Shown piece by piece: positions 1 to 8,392 of a DNA stretch of 35,938 nt. The notes beneath the pieces are model-generated. The model was not told the DNA's origin. It saw only the letters and a program-made list of their open reading frames with translations, and did not search any database. The translations under genes were made by a program, and so were the position numbers. The DNA is from Pseudomonas fulva NBRC 16637 = DSM 17717 (GTDB taxonomy: Bacteria; Pseudomonadota; Gammaproteobacteria; Pseudomonadales; Pseudomonadaceae): the NCBI RefSeq assembly GCF_000730565.1, contig NZ_BBIQ01000030.1, forward strand, positions 1-35,938, read 5' to 3'. Position 1 is the first letter of the stretch; the number at the start of each line of letters is the position of its first letter.

Positions 1-2
1 AA

Positions 3-37
3 GCGGCCTTGTGCCGCGATGGGTCGCGGAGCGGCCC
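3..37. repeat. REP-like intergenic palindromic repeat, first copy
   Basis: Two adjacent short stems are visible: a GCGGC/GCCGC pair at 3-17 and GGGTCGC/GCGGCCC at 21-37, which pairs fully if one G-U is allowed. The second half and its spacing (CGATGGG, then CGC, three bases, GCGGCCC) match the element at 15507-15540, so the two are copies of one family. It lies just past the stop of the lipoprotein gene. Palindromes of this kind are common between genes in P. putida. The element may continue beyond the left edge of the window. Confidence 0.65.
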
Positions 38-89
38 TAAATGAACAGCATTACGCCTTGAGGCGGGCTTCTTCATGCCTGGCCTTCGG

Positions 90-800
90 TTAGAACCGAT
101 ACACTTCCATGTCGGTACGAATCGGCGAGGCCATCGGGATTTTGGATTTCTCGGGCTGCTTCTTGACCTGCACAGGCGCTGCAGGCTTCTTGGGTGCGGC
201 TTCGGCAATGGCCGGCTGGTTTGCCAACGGCTTCACCGCAGTGCTCAGTTGCTCGGCCAGCTTCTGCAGCAATTGACCTTGCGCCTGTACCTGCGAGGCC
301 TCGCTACCTTCATGCTTCTGCTCCAAATGCACGATGCGGTTGTCGCGCACCTGGCCACGGCGGTCGAGCACACGCCATTGTGCATCCAGAACCGCGGGTT
401 GGTTCTTGCCAGAGTCCAGCCGCGTGATCGACAGCAGCACTTGCACGTCCGGGCTGAAACCTGCCGTCGCCGGCGCCAGCACCACGCGCTGGCTATCCAG
501 ACGCCAGGCCAGCTGCCGCACCAGCAATTGGTCGATGTCCGAGGACAGGCTGCCCGCCCAGCGCCCGTCGGTGGCGGCGCTGAGGCTGCCGTCGGCCTGG
601 CGTTGCAGGAACGTCTCACGTTGCAGGTAGTCGGCCACCGAAACCGGGCCGAGCACGACGGCCATGCCCGCGTGTTGCGACGGCTGGCCAGGATCACCGC
701 TGTCGAGCTGGTACAAGGCAACCGGCTGGTGCATGGTGCACCCGCCAAGGCCCAATAGACCCGTCATCAACAGCGCAAAGGGAAGGCGCAGAAATTTCAT
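90..800 (-). CDS. PqiC-type (DUF330) outer-membrane lipoprotein, ABC transport auxiliary component
   Basis: About 236 residues. The N-terminus is a lipoprotein signal peptide: Met-Lys, a hydrophobic stretch and an LGGC lipobox with the acylated Cys near residue 21. The start at 800 is preferred because the signal peptide begins there and a GGA lies about 7 bases upstream; ATG at 803 is equally possible, and the in-frame ATG at 830 would add a non-signal extension. The body begins with ALYQLDSG, typical of the PqiC/YmbA family, and ends in an Ala/Pro/Lys-rich tail. Family members are outer-membrane lipoproteins that work with MCE-domain (PqiB/MlaD-type) lipid transporters across the periplasm. 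No MCE or permease gene is adjacent, so this copy is an orphan. It follows parC on the same strand after about 170 bases. Family is fairly sure; substrate unknown. Confidence 0.8.
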   Translation of the reverse strand: MKFLRLPFALLMTGLLGLGGCTMHQPVALYQLDSGDPGQPSQHAGMAVVLGPVSVADYLQRETFLQRQADGSLSAATDGRWAGSLSSDIDQLLVRQLAWRLDSQRVVLAPATAGFSPDVQVLLSITRLDSGKNQPAVLDAQWRVLDRRGQVRDNRIVHLEQKHEGSEASQVQAQGQLLQKLAEQLSTAVKPLANQPAIAEAAPKKPAAPVQVKKQPEKSKIPMASPIRTDMEVYRF

Positions 801-928
801 CATCCCATCCAGGCGGCTGCCTTCAGGCATGCCGCAGTGATACGTATGGATTCAAACGGGCACACGGCTACGCCGGCACCGCAGGGGGCATATCATCCGC
901 GAAATGAGTGCTCGACTCCAGCATTTCT

Positions 929-961
929 GCCCGCAACGGCGGCGAAATCGCCATTGCGGGC
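929..961 (-). terminator. GC-rich stem-loop between parC and the PqiC-like gene
   Basis: Arms 929-941 and 949-961 form a 13-base stem with one mismatch (GCCCGCAACGGCG against its partner) and a 7-base loop. It starts about 12 bases past the parC stop. No T-run follows on either strand, so it is a weak intrinsic terminator at best. An mRNA-stabilising or attenuating structure is equally likely. Confidence 0.4.
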
Positions 962-972
962 CTGTCTGACGG

Positions 973-3228
973 TCAGGCGGGCAATTCGACCTGCAGCCCA
1001 TCGACCCGCTGGAAGCCACGTGGCAGCTTGCTGCCGCGCCTGCCGCGTTCGCCCTTGTAGTGCTCCAGGTCATCGCCCTTGAGTGACAGGGTCCGCTTGC
1101 CGGCTTGCAGCACCAGCGTAGCCCCTTCGGCTACCACGGCCAGGTCGGTGACATACTCTTCCCGGCTGGCGACCCGGTCACCGGGCACGCCGATGATCTT
1201 GTTGCCCTTGCCCTTGCCCAACTGCGGCAAATCACTGACCTTGAACACCAACAGACGGCCTTCGGTGGTCACGGCTGCCAGCCAGTCCTGCTCCCGGTTG
1301 AGCACCGGTCGCGGCGTCATCACCTTGGCGCCGTTGGGCAAGCTGAGCAGCCCTTTGCCAGCCTTGTTCTTGGCCTGCAGGTCTTCACCTTTGACCACGA
1401 ACCCGTAGCCGGCATCGGAGGCCACCACGTACAGCGCATCGTCTTCGGGCAGCAGCACGCACTCGAAGGTGGCGCCCGGTGGTGGCGTCAGGCGCCCGGT
1501 CAGGGGCTCGCCCTGGCCACGGGCTGACGGCAGGCTGTGGGCAGCCACCGAGTAGCTTCGGCCGGTGGAATCGATGAGCACGGCAAATTGGTTCGAGCGC
1601 CCCGCGGCTGCGGCCTTGAACCCATCCCCGGCCTTGTACGACAGGCCCGTGGCATCGATGTCATGGCCCTTGGCACACCGCACCCAGCCTTTTTCCGACA
1701 GCACCACCGTGACGGGCTCGGTCGGCATCAGCTCGTTTTCGGAGAGCGCCTTGGCTTCTGCCCGCGCGACGATCGGCGAGCGTCGGTCGTCGCCATAGGT
1801 TTGAGCATCCTTGAGCAATTCGCTGCGCACCAACTTGCGCAGCTTCGCCTCGCTGCCCAGCAGCGCCTGCAGCTTGGCCTGCTCTTTGAGCAGCTCGTCC
1901 TGCTCGCCACGGATCTTCATTTCTTCCAGCCGGGCGAGCTGGCGCAGGCGGGTTTCCAGGATGTAATCGGCCTGGATCTCGGTGAGGTCGAAGCGGGCGA
2001 TCAGCGCCTGCTTAGGGTGCTCCTCGGTGCGGATGATATGAATCACTTCGTCCAGATTGAGGAAGGCAGTGAGCAAACCATCCAGCAAGTGCAGGCGTTT
2101 TTCCACCTTGTCCAGACGATGCTGCAAGCGGCGCCGGACGGTGCCGGTACGGAACTCCAGCCATTCCAGCAGCAGCGCCCGCAGGTTCTTCAGCTGCGGA
2201 CGACCGTCCAGGCCGATGATGTTGACGTTGACCCGGTAGCTGCTTTCAAGGTCGGTGGTAGCGAACAGGTGCTGCATCAGCTCGTCGGCATCCACGCGAT
2301 TGGAGCGCGGGATGATGACGATGCGGCACGGGTTTTCGTGATCGGACTCATCGCGCAGGTCAGCGACCATCGGCAGCTTCTTGGCCTGCATCTGTGCGGC
2401 AATCTGCTCCAGTACCTTGGCGCCGGACACCTGGTGCGGCAACGCCGTGACGACGATATCGCCATCCTCGACCCGGTACACTGCACGCATGCGAATCGAA
2501 CCGCGCCCGCTTTCATACATCTTGAGGATATCGGCCCGAGGCGTGACGATCTCTGCCTCGGTCGGGTAATCGGGCCCTTGAATGTGCTCGCACAACTGCT
2601 CGATGGTGGCCTTTGGCTCGTCGAGCAAACGCACGCAGGCACTGGCCACCTCACGCAGGTTGTGCGGTGGCACATCGGTGGCCATGCCCACGGCGATACC
2701 GGTGGTGCCGTTGAGCAGAATGTTGGGCAGGCGCGCAGGCAACACCGCCGGTTCCTGCAAGGTGCCGTCGAAGTTGGGCACCCAATCCACGGTACCTTGG
2801 CCGACTTCGTCAAGCAGCACCTCGGCATAACGCGACAGCCGTGCTTCGGTATAGCGCATGGCGGCAAACGACTTGGGATCGTCCGGCGCGCCCCAGTTGC
2901 CCTGGCCGTCCACCAATGTGTAGCGGTAGCTGAAGGGCTGCGCCATCAGCACCATGGCTTCGTAGCAGGCCGAGTCCCCGTGAGGGTGGAACTTGCCGAG
3001 CACATCGCCCACGGTACGCGCCGACTTCTTGTGCTTGGCATCGGCGTCCAGGCCCAACTCGCTCATGGCGTAGACAATGCGCCGCTGCACTGGCTTGAGG
3101 CCATCGCCGATATGCGGCAGGGCCCGGTCCATGATCACGTACATGGAGTAGTTGAGGTAGGCGTGTTCGGTGAAGTCAGCCAACGAGCGGCGTTCGACGC
3201 CGTCCAGACTGTCTTGTAGTTCGCTCAT
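973..3228 (-). CDS. parC: DNA topoisomerase IV subunit A
   Basis: 751 residues, normal length for ParC. It is the DNA-cutting subunit of topoisomerase IV, which decatenates daughter chromosomes together with ParE. The winged-helix breakage-reunion domain carries AAMRYTEARLS with catalytic Arg125-Tyr126. The quinolone-resistance region HPHGDSACYEAM has Ser86 and Glu90, the wild-type residues. The C-terminal part (after about residue 490) is the beta-pinwheel DNA-binding domain, with repeated strands such as KGEDLQ and GKGNKIIG. The ATG at 3228 has GAGG 6 bases upstream. It is the penultimate gene of the nudF-to-lipoprotein run and starts 10 bases after the retropepsin gene, so co-transcription with parE is likely even though two other genes separate them. 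Confidence 0.98.
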   Translation of the reverse strand: MSELQDSLDGVERRSLADFTEHAYLNYSMYVIMDRALPHIGDGLKPVQRRIVYAMSELGLDADAKHKKSARTVGDVLGKFHPHGDSACYEAMVLMAQPFSYRYTLVDGQGNWGAPDDPKSFAAMRYTEARLSRYAEVLLDEVGQGTVDWVPNFDGTLQEPAVLPARLPNILLNGTTGIAVGMATDVPPHNLREVASACVRLLDEPKATIEQLCEHIQGPDYPTEAEIVTPRADILKMYESGRGSIRMRAVYRVEDGDIVVTALPHQVSGAKVLEQIAAQMQAKKLPMVADLRDESDHENPCRIVIIPRSNRVDADELMQHLFATTDLESSYRVNVNIIGLDGRPQLKNLRALLLEWLEFRTGTVRRRLQHRLDKVEKRLHLLDGLLTAFLNLDEVIHIIRTEEHPKQALIARFDLTEIQADYILETRLRQLARLEEMKIRGEQDELLKEQAKLQALLGSEAKLRKLVRSELLKDAQTYGDDRRSPIVARAEAKALSENELMPTEPVTVVLSEKGWVRCAKGHDIDATGLSYKAGDGFKAAAAGRSNQFAVLIDSTGRSYSVAAHSLPSARGQGEPLTGRLTPPPGATFECVLLPEDDALYVVASDAGYGFVVKGEDLQAKNKAGKGLLSLPNGAKVMTPRPVLNREQDWLAAVTTEGRLLVFKVSDLPQLGKGKGNKIIGVPGDRVASREEYVTDLAVVAEGATLVLQAGKRTLSLKGDDLEHYKGERGRRGSKLPRGFQRVDGLQVELPA

Positions 3229-3238
3229 GCGAGCCTCG

Positions 3239-3757
3239 TCATTTCAGGTTCTGGCGCAGCAGCATGGTGCCGCCGCGCTGGGTAAATTCAAGTTGTTTCA
3301 AGGCGCTCATGCCCAACAGCACGGTGGTGCCATCCAGGCCCGGCACCACGATCGCGCGGATGTCGCGCAGGTGGATATCGCCCAATTGCAGGCTGTCCAG
3401 CCGGGTGCGATAGCCTTGCGTGCGACCGTTGGCCGTGCTGACGGTTACCGGGCTGCCATGTCTGAGCGCAAGTCCGTCGGCCAGGGATTCGGGTATGGCG
3501 ACATCGGTGGCACCGGTGTCGAGCATGAAATGCACCACCTGGCCATTGATGGCGCCATCGGCCACGAAGTGGCCCTGGCCATTGCCCAGCAGGCGCACCT
3601 CGACGAACCCTTGCCCGTGGGAGGATTGGACCTGCGCATTGGGATTGCGCTGGCGGTCTTCCCACTGCCCGAAGAAGCGCGTAGCCAGAAACAGCGCCGC
3701 CGCCCAGGCCAGGATCATCAGCACCCTGCCCGCCCGTCTGCCCGGTGCCTGACTCAC
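3239..3757 (-). CDS. Membrane-anchored retropepsin-like aspartic protease (TIGR02281 type)
   Basis: 172 residues. An uncleaved N-terminal membrane helix (about residues 11-27) is followed by a linker and a single retropepsin-like domain. The catalytic motif is DTGAT at residues 80-84, preceded by hydrophobic residues as in retroviral-type proteases, and GLDGTTVLLGMSAL near the C-terminus fits the conserved end of the fold. One catalytic Asp per chain means it should act as a dimer, with the domain in the periplasm. The start is GTG at 3757; its GTGA overlaps the stop of the upstream gene, so translation is probably coupled. Members of this family often carry no assigned role. Its position between parE and parC says nothing direct about topoisomerase function. 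Substrate unknown. Confidence 0.85.
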   Translation of the reverse strand: MSQAPGRRAGRVLMILAWAAALFLATRFFGQWEDRQRNPNAQVQSSHGQGFVEVRLLGNGQGHFVADGAINGQVVHFMLDTGATDVAIPESLADGLALRHGSPVTVSTANGRTQGYRTRLDSLQLGDIHLRDIRAIVVPGLDGTTVLLGMSALKQLEFTQRGGTMLLRQNLK

Positions 3758-4740
3758 GGCTTGGCGCTCCAGCCGCCGGCAGGGGCCGCAAAGCGCCAGA
3801 CGATCGGTCGGCGCTCGCCATCGGCACGCGCGCCTTCATTGTTGTCCAGGCCGATCCACGCCCCCTCGGCGTCGACCACCAGCGCCTCGGCCACACCGAA
3901 CAGCTGGTCATAGCGGCGCGGCTCGGTCAACGCGTCGGCCGCAAATGACCAGCAGCGCTCGACCTGGCCGCTGTCGGCATCGCGGCGACAGATGCGATAG
4001 GCATTGCGCTCGAGCGTGAACAGTTTGCCGTCGAACCAGGCCAGGTCGGCGAAGTCCCGTGAAACCGGCCGCGCATCGGGTATCTGCGGCGGTTGCATCT
4101 CTACACCGGCTTCGCTGAACAGGACGCAGCGGGGCCCGCAGGCCCACACCGACTGTTGGCGCTCGATGGCCACCAGCCCGCGGCGCTCACGCTCGCCGGC
4201 CAGCCACAGGCGATCGCCAGCAGGGTTGACGGCCACACCCTCGAACAGCGCATTGAAGTTCAGCAGCATGCCGCTGGCGCGCGCCTGGCGCACCATGGCC
4301 GAATCGATCTTCAGCCAGTCTGGCGTGCCCGAAACAGGCAGTTGCAGCACGGCGGCATGCGCCTCGCTGACCAGGTACAGGTTGCCGGCCTGGTCACAGG
4401 TGATGCCCTCGAAGTCAAGGTCGCCACCGCGCAGCCACGACGCCAGCCAGGTCCGCATCTTCAGCCCCCATGGCAAGCCGCTTTCCGGCACCGGTGGGGG
4501 GTCAAAGGCCACTGCCTGCGCCTGCCATGCACCGTCCTTGAGCTCGAAACGGTAAATACGGTCGTCGTCGCGGTCCGAGACACCCCACAAGCTGCCGCGG
4601 CATTGCGCAAGGCCCGACAGGTTACCGGCACGCATGCCATCGACGGGGTGCTCGCCCATCAGTTCGAGTTCAGGCCAGGTGTCTGCCAAGGTCGGCAAGG
4701 CCACCAGCGGCAGGCAAGCCGCCAGGAGCCAACGAATCAA
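3754..4740 (-). CDS. Periplasmic esterase-like/phytase-like beta-propeller protein (PF13449 type)
   Basis: 328 residues with a Sec signal peptide (MIRWLLAACLPLVALPTLA, then D). The mature part has the features of the 'esterase-like activity of phytase' family: NLSGLAQCRGSLWGVSDRDDDRIYRF near the start, DFEGITCDQAGNLYLVSE in the middle, and GAWIGLDNNEG near the end. These are typical blades with acidic loops of a secreted beta-propeller. No reaction can be assigned from sequence. Initiation is apparently TTG at 4740, overlapping the parE stop as TTGA, with GAGG about 8 bases upstream inside parE. I see no better ATG or GTG nearby. It is coupled at both ends (4-base overlaps with parE and with the retropepsin gene), so its output should follow parE. 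Confidence 0.8.
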   Translation of the reverse strand: MIRWLLAACLPLVALPTLADTWPELELMGEHPVDGMRAGNLSGLAQCRGSLWGVSDRDDDRIYRFELKDGAWQAQAVAFDPPPVPESGLPWGLKMRTWLASWLRGGDLDFEGITCDQAGNLYLVSEAHAAVLQLPVSGTPDWLKIDSAMVRQARASGMLLNFNALFEGVAVNPAGDRLWLAGERERRGLVAIERQQSVWACGPRCVLFSEAGVEMQPPQIPDARPVSRDFADLAWFDGKLFTLERNAYRICRRDADSGQVERCWSFAADALTEPRRYDQLFGVAEALVVDAEGAWIGLDNNEGARADGERRPIVWRFAAPAGGWSAKP

Positions 4741-6641
4741 ACCATGACCTCGGCCAGGTTGCCCTTGGTTTCCAGCCAGGCCTTGCGATCACCTGCACGC
4801 TTCTTGGCCAGCAGCTTGTCCATCAGCTCGCACGTGGTCTGCACGTCGTCCAGGGTGAGCTGGACCAGGCGCCGGGTGTTGGGGTCCATGGTGGTTTCGC
4901 GCAACTGGGGCGGGTTCATCTCGCCCAGGCCCTTGAAGCGGGTGACCTGCGGCTTGCCGCGTTTTTTCTCTGCCACCAGGCGGTCGAGAATGCCGTCTCG
5001 TTCGGCTTCATCCAGGGCATAGTAGATTTCCTTGCCCAGGTCGATGCGGTACAGCGGCGGCATGGCCACATACACGTGACCGGCTTCGACCAGTGCCCGG
5101 AAATGCTGCACGAACAGCGCGCACAGCAAGGTGGCGATGTGCAGGCCGTCGGAGTCGGCGTCGGCCAGGATGCACACCTTGCCATAGCGAAGCTGGGCCA
5201 GGTCGGTGGCACCTGGGTCTACGCCGATGGCGACGGCGATGTTGTGCACTTCCTGGCTGGCGAGTACTTCACCGCCGTCCACTTCCCAGGTGTTGAGGAT
5301 CTTGCCGCGCAGCGGCAGGATCGCCTGGAACTCCTTGTCACGCGCCTGCTTGGCCGAACCGCCGGCCGAGTCGCCCTCGACCAGGAACAGCTCGGCGCGC
5401 ATTGGGTCCTGGCCTGCGCAGTCGGCCAGCTTGCCCGGCAGTGCCGGGCCCTGGGTGATGCGCTTGCGCTCGACCTTCTTGCTGGCTTTCAGGCGGCGCC
5501 CGGCGTTACTGATGGCCAACTCGGCCAACTGCATGCCCAGCTCCGGGTGGGCGTTGAGCCACAGGCTGAAGGCATCCTTGACCACGCCTGAAACGAAGGC
5601 GGCGGCTTCACGCGAGGAAAGGCGCTCCTTGGTCTGCCCGGAAAACTGTGGGTCCTGCATCTTCATCGACAGCACGAAGGTGATGCGCTCCCAGACGTCT
5701 TCGGGGGCCAGCTTCACACCACGCGGCAGCAGGTTGCGGAATTCGCAGAACTCACGCATCGCATCCAGCAGGCCCTGGCGAAGGCCGTTGACATGGGTGC
5801 CGCCCTGGGCCGTGGGGATCAGGTTGACGTAGCTTTCCTGGATGCTGTCGCCCCCTTCGGGCAGCCACAGCAGGGCCCAATCGACCGCTTCCTTGTTGCC
5901 GGCCAGGTTGCCGCAGAACGGCTCGTCGGGCAGGCGCTGGAAGTCACTGACCGAATCCACGAGGTAGGAGCGCAGGCCGTCTTCGTAATGCCACTCCACC
6001 TTCTCGCCGCTGGCCTTGTCCTCGAAACTGACGAGCAGGCCTGGGCAGAGCACGGCCTTGGCCTTGAGCACGTGCTTGAGCCGGCTGATGGAAAACCGCG
6101 GGGAGTCGAAGTACTTGGGGTCGGGGCTGAAATAGACGCTGGTGCCGGTGTTGCGCTTACCGACCGTGCCGACCACTTCCAGCTCGCTTGCCTTGAAGCC
6201 ATCGGCAAAGGTCATCTGGTACTCGTTGCCATCACGCTTTACGCGCACGCGCACCTGCGTGGACAAGGCGTTGACCACCGAAATGCCGACGCCGTGAAGG
6301 CCGCCGGAGAACTGGTAGTTCTTGTTGGAGAACTTGCCGCCGGCATGCAGCTTGGTGAGGATCAGTTCGACGCCCGACACGCCCTCTTCTGGGTGGATGT
6401 CCACCGGCATGCCGCGTCCGTCGTCGCTGACTTCCAGCGAATGGTCGGCGTGCAGGATGACCTGCACCGAACGGGCGTGGCCGGCGAGGGCTTCGTCGAC
6501 GCTGTTGTCGATGACTTCCTGGGCCAGATGGTTGGGGCGGCTGGTGTCGGTGTACATGCCCGGCCGCTTGCGAACCGGGTCAAGGCCCGAGAGGACTTCG
6601 ATGGCGTCTGCGTTATAGGCGCTAGCGCTGGGATTGGCCAT
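4737..6641 (-). CDS. parE: DNA topoisomerase IV subunit B
   Basis: 634 residues, full length. It is the ATPase subunit of topoisomerase IV. The GHKL ATP-binding domain shows EVIDNSVDEALAG (general-base Glu42, Mg-binding Asn46), DDGRGMPVD (residues 73-81) and GLHGVGISVVNAL. The TOPRIM domain shows LFLVEGDSAGGSA and the metal-binding DADSDG. The region PLRGKILNTWEVDGGEVLAS, which aligns with the quinolone-determining part of ParE, looks unaltered. ATG at 6641 lies 35 bases downstream of the yqiA stop. The order yqiA-parE is the same in E. coli. Confidence 0.98.
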   Translation of the reverse strand: MANPSASAYNADAIEVLSGLDPVRKRPGMYTDTSRPNHLAQEVIDNSVDEALAGHARSVQVILHADHSLEVSDDGRGMPVDIHPEEGVSGVELILTKLHAGGKFSNKNYQFSGGLHGVGISVVNALSTQVRVRVKRDGNEYQMTFADGFKASELEVVGTVGKRNTGTSVYFSPDPKYFDSPRFSISRLKHVLKAKAVLCPGLLVSFEDKASGEKVEWHYEDGLRSYLVDSVSDFQRLPDEPFCGNLAGNKEAVDWALLWLPEGGDSIQESYVNLIPTAQGGTHVNGLRQGLLDAMREFCEFRNLLPRGVKLAPEDVWERITFVLSMKMQDPQFSGQTKERLSSREAAAFVSGVVKDAFSLWLNAHPELGMQLAELAISNAGRRLKASKKVERKRITQGPALPGKLADCAGQDPMRAELFLVEGDSAGGSAKQARDKEFQAILPLRGKILNTWEVDGGEVLASQEVHNIAVAIGVDPGATDLAQLRYGKVCILADADSDGLHIATLLCALFVQHFRALVEAGHVYVAMPPLYRIDLGKEIYYALDEAERDGILDRLVAEKKRGKPQVTRFKGLGEMNPPQLRETTMDPNTRRLVQLTLDDVQTTCELMDKLLAKKRAGDRKAWLETKGNLAEVMV

Positions 6642-6676
6642 GGGGTCTCGTCGTCAGTCTGGTGAATGCAAAAAAA

Positions 6677-7285
6677 TCAAAATACAGAAAAATCGAGTGC
6701 AGCGTACTGCGTCGGGGCAACACCGGCGAAGGCCAGCAGGGCCGGCAGGCGCTCGGCGAAGCCTTGAAAACTGTGGTCCCCACCGGCCTGGATACGCAGC
6801 GCGCAGTGGCGGTAGTACCGCTCGGCATGGCGATAGTCCAGGGTTTCGTCACCGGTCTGCAACCATACCTGGTAGCGGCTTGGGTCCGCAGGAGGCGGGA
6901 CCTCCAGCTCGGCCAGCGCCTGGACGTGGTCGAGGGTCAACTCCCACGCCTGGCCTGTGTGATGGTTGTGCTGGGTACCCAGATAGCCGTCGAACAGGCG
7001 GTGCGGCCCTACGGCGGGGTTGATCAGCAAGGCCTTGAGGCCATGGCGTTCGGCCAGGTAGGTGGCATAGTAGCCGCCCAGTGAGCTGCCCACCAGCAAC
7101 GGCGCGTCCAGTTCGGCGATGCAGCCTTCAAGCTGCTCGATGGCCTGGCGGGGGTGGTGATGCAGCGCTGGCAGGCGCAGCCGGTCGATCAGCCCGAGGT
7201 GCTGCATGACGGCCTGAAGCTGCCTGGCCTTGGCTGACAACGGCGAACTGTTGAAGCCGTGTATATAAAGGATGGAACCCGACAT
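6677..7285 (-). CDS. yqiA: YqiA-family alpha/beta-hydrolase (esterase)
   Basis: 202 residues, usual size for YqiA/UPF0227 esterases. The start has the strand-turn ILYIHGFNSSPLSAKA, where HG contributes the oxyanion hole. The nucleophile elbow is GSSLG (residues 66-70) with Ser68. A catalytic Asp is probably in the QTGDETLDY segment and the His in GGDHSFQGF near residue 172. Cytosolic, with no signal peptide. The E. coli homologue hydrolyses short-chain acyl esters; the natural substrate is unknown. ATG at 7285 has a GGGGAG ribosome site about 6 bases upstream. It is separated from cpdA by an unusually long leader (7286-7579) but is only 35 bases from parE. Confidence 0.9.
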   Translation of the reverse strand: MSGSILYIHGFNSSPLSAKARQLQAVMQHLGLIDRLRLPALHHHPRQAIEQLEGCIAELDAPLLVGSSLGGYYATYLAERHGLKALLINPAVGPHRLFDGYLGTQHNHHTGQAWELTLDHVQALAELEVPPPADPSRYQVWLQTGDETLDYRHAERYYRHCALRIQAGGDHSFQGFAERLPALLAFAGVAPTQYAALDFSVF

Positions 7286-7579
7286 GCTGCTCCCCGAAAG
7301 CTGTAGCGTTGCGCCTGTAGGCAGGCGCAGGGACGCGCAGTGTATCGCGTTCGCAAGGTTTTGGCGCCGCGCCGGTTTTTCTGAAACACATTCCCCGACG
7401 GGCAGGGTGAAGAGTCACTGAGAGGATTCGCAGCTTTGGTGTAAGCGGCGGGATGGGCGTCTGACCGGCATCTACACGGCAATGCGCTGGCTTGCTGATA
7501 CGGCACCAGACAGTTGGGCCCACAAGCCCAAGAGCCCGTCAGCTCAGGCACCACACGGTCAATGGAGCGGCCTCGCGGT
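7286..7579. other. 294-base intergenic region between cpdA and yqiA, with hairpins and a possible promoter
   Basis: No convincing protein is encoded here. Structures seen: a perfect 8-base stem with a 4-base loop at 7310-7329 (TGCGCCTG/CAGGCGCA), and a 6-base stem at 7514-7531 (TTGGGC/GCCCAA). On the minus strand a TACACT-like -10 box lies at 7339-7344. If used, it would start a yqiA-parE transcript whose 5' end is the first hairpin; I see no good -35. The hairpin at 7514-7531 is about 50 bases past the cpdA stop, without a T-run. The region may hold a second promoter for the topoisomerase genes or a small RNA; neither is proven. Confidence 0.4.
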
Positions 7580-8380
7580 TCAATACCCGGGGCTATCGAA
7601 ATCGAGCTTGACCTCGAAATCCAGCGCTCGCTGCACCCCCGTGTCCACCGTCCCATCAGCATGCAGGCGGATCCAGCGGTAGCCAGGATGCTGCTGACTC
7701 ACCTCGAAATCCTCACTGCCTGGCGCGAACTGAATGCAGGTCGAAGGCGTGGCCAGCAGCCGCAGGTCGCCGCGCCATTGATCCCATTCCTGATGCACGT
7801 GCCCCCACAACAGCGCGCGCACCTGGGGATGACGATCGAGCACGGCGAACAGCGCATCGGCGTTGCGCAGGCCGATGGGGGCGATCCATGCGCAGCCGAT
7901 GTCGACCGGTTGATGGTGCAGGCACACCAGGCAATGGCGCTCCCCTGCCGTACGTAAGGCCGCCTCCAGCACACTGAGCTGGGCGTCCTGCAGCCAACCA
8001 TGGGCCGCCCCTGGCACTGCCGTGTCGAGCATGACGATGCGCCAGACCCCGATGTCGGTAACCGGCTGCACCAACTCGGGCGCCACCTGCGCCATCACCT
8101 GCGCTTCGTCGTGGTTGCCCGGTAGCCAGCGCGCCGGCGCGGCAAAGCCTGCGGTCAATTGCTCAAAGGCTGCGTAGGACGCAACGCTGGCGTCCTGGGA
8201 CAGGTCCCCCGTGCACACCAGCAGGTGCGTGTCGTGCTGCTCGCGCAACGCCTGCTGCACCACATGGCGCAGGCTGTCGCGGGTATTGAGGCCCAGCATG
8301 CTGCCCTCGGGGCTGGCGAACAGATGGGCGTCGGTCAGGTGCACCACGTTAACGGTGCCGGCAGGGTTCGAGTGCGGCAA
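7580..8380 (-). CDS. cpdA: 3',5'-cyclic-AMP phosphodiesterase
   Basis: 266 residues. A class III cyclic-nucleotide phosphodiesterase with the calcineurin-like metallophosphoesterase signature in order: LTDAHLF (Asp17 and His19), TGDLSQD, LPGNHDE, LVCLHHQPVD and LLWGHVHQEWD. Together these build the two-metal site. It degrades cAMP in the cytosol and so limits CRP/Vfr signalling. The start codon is TTG at 8380. It is supported by a strong GGAGA 6 bases upstream, which overlaps the end of the DUF1249 gene 12 bases away. The order nudF-DUF1249-cpdA-yqiA-parE is conserved in gammaproteobacteria. Confidence 0.95.
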   Translation of the reverse strand: MPHSNPAGTVNVVHLTDAHLFASPEGSMLGLNTRDSLRHVVQQALREQHDTHLLVCTGDLSQDASVASYAAFEQLTAGFAAPARWLPGNHDEAQVMAQVAPELVQPVTDIGVWRIVMLDTAVPGAAHGWLQDAQLSVLEAALRTAGERHCLVCLHHQPVDIGCAWIAPIGLRNADALFAVLDRHPQVRALLWGHVHQEWDQWRGDLRLLATPSTCIQFAPGSEDFEVSQQHPGYRWIRLHADGTVDTGVQRALDFEVKLDFDSPGY

Positions 8381-8392
8381 GGCCGTCTCCTT

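Noticed and set aside
2959..2997. Fluoroquinolone-resistance mutation in ParC (or ParE)
   Set aside because: ParC Ser86 and Glu90 and the corresponding ParE region look wild type.
1537..3219. Long plus-strand open frame of 560 codons opposite parC
   Set aside because: It mirrors parC, lacks a plausible domain or ribosome site, and such antisense frames are common in GC-rich DNA. Similar shadows oppose thiC (11757-13673), msbA (22940-24649), the oxidoreductase (18191-19459) and the carbamoyltransferase (33987-35777).
7355..7382. Possible plus-strand terminator (short GC stem followed by GGTTTTT)
   Set aside because: Only a 4-base stem, and no plus-strand gene ends here.
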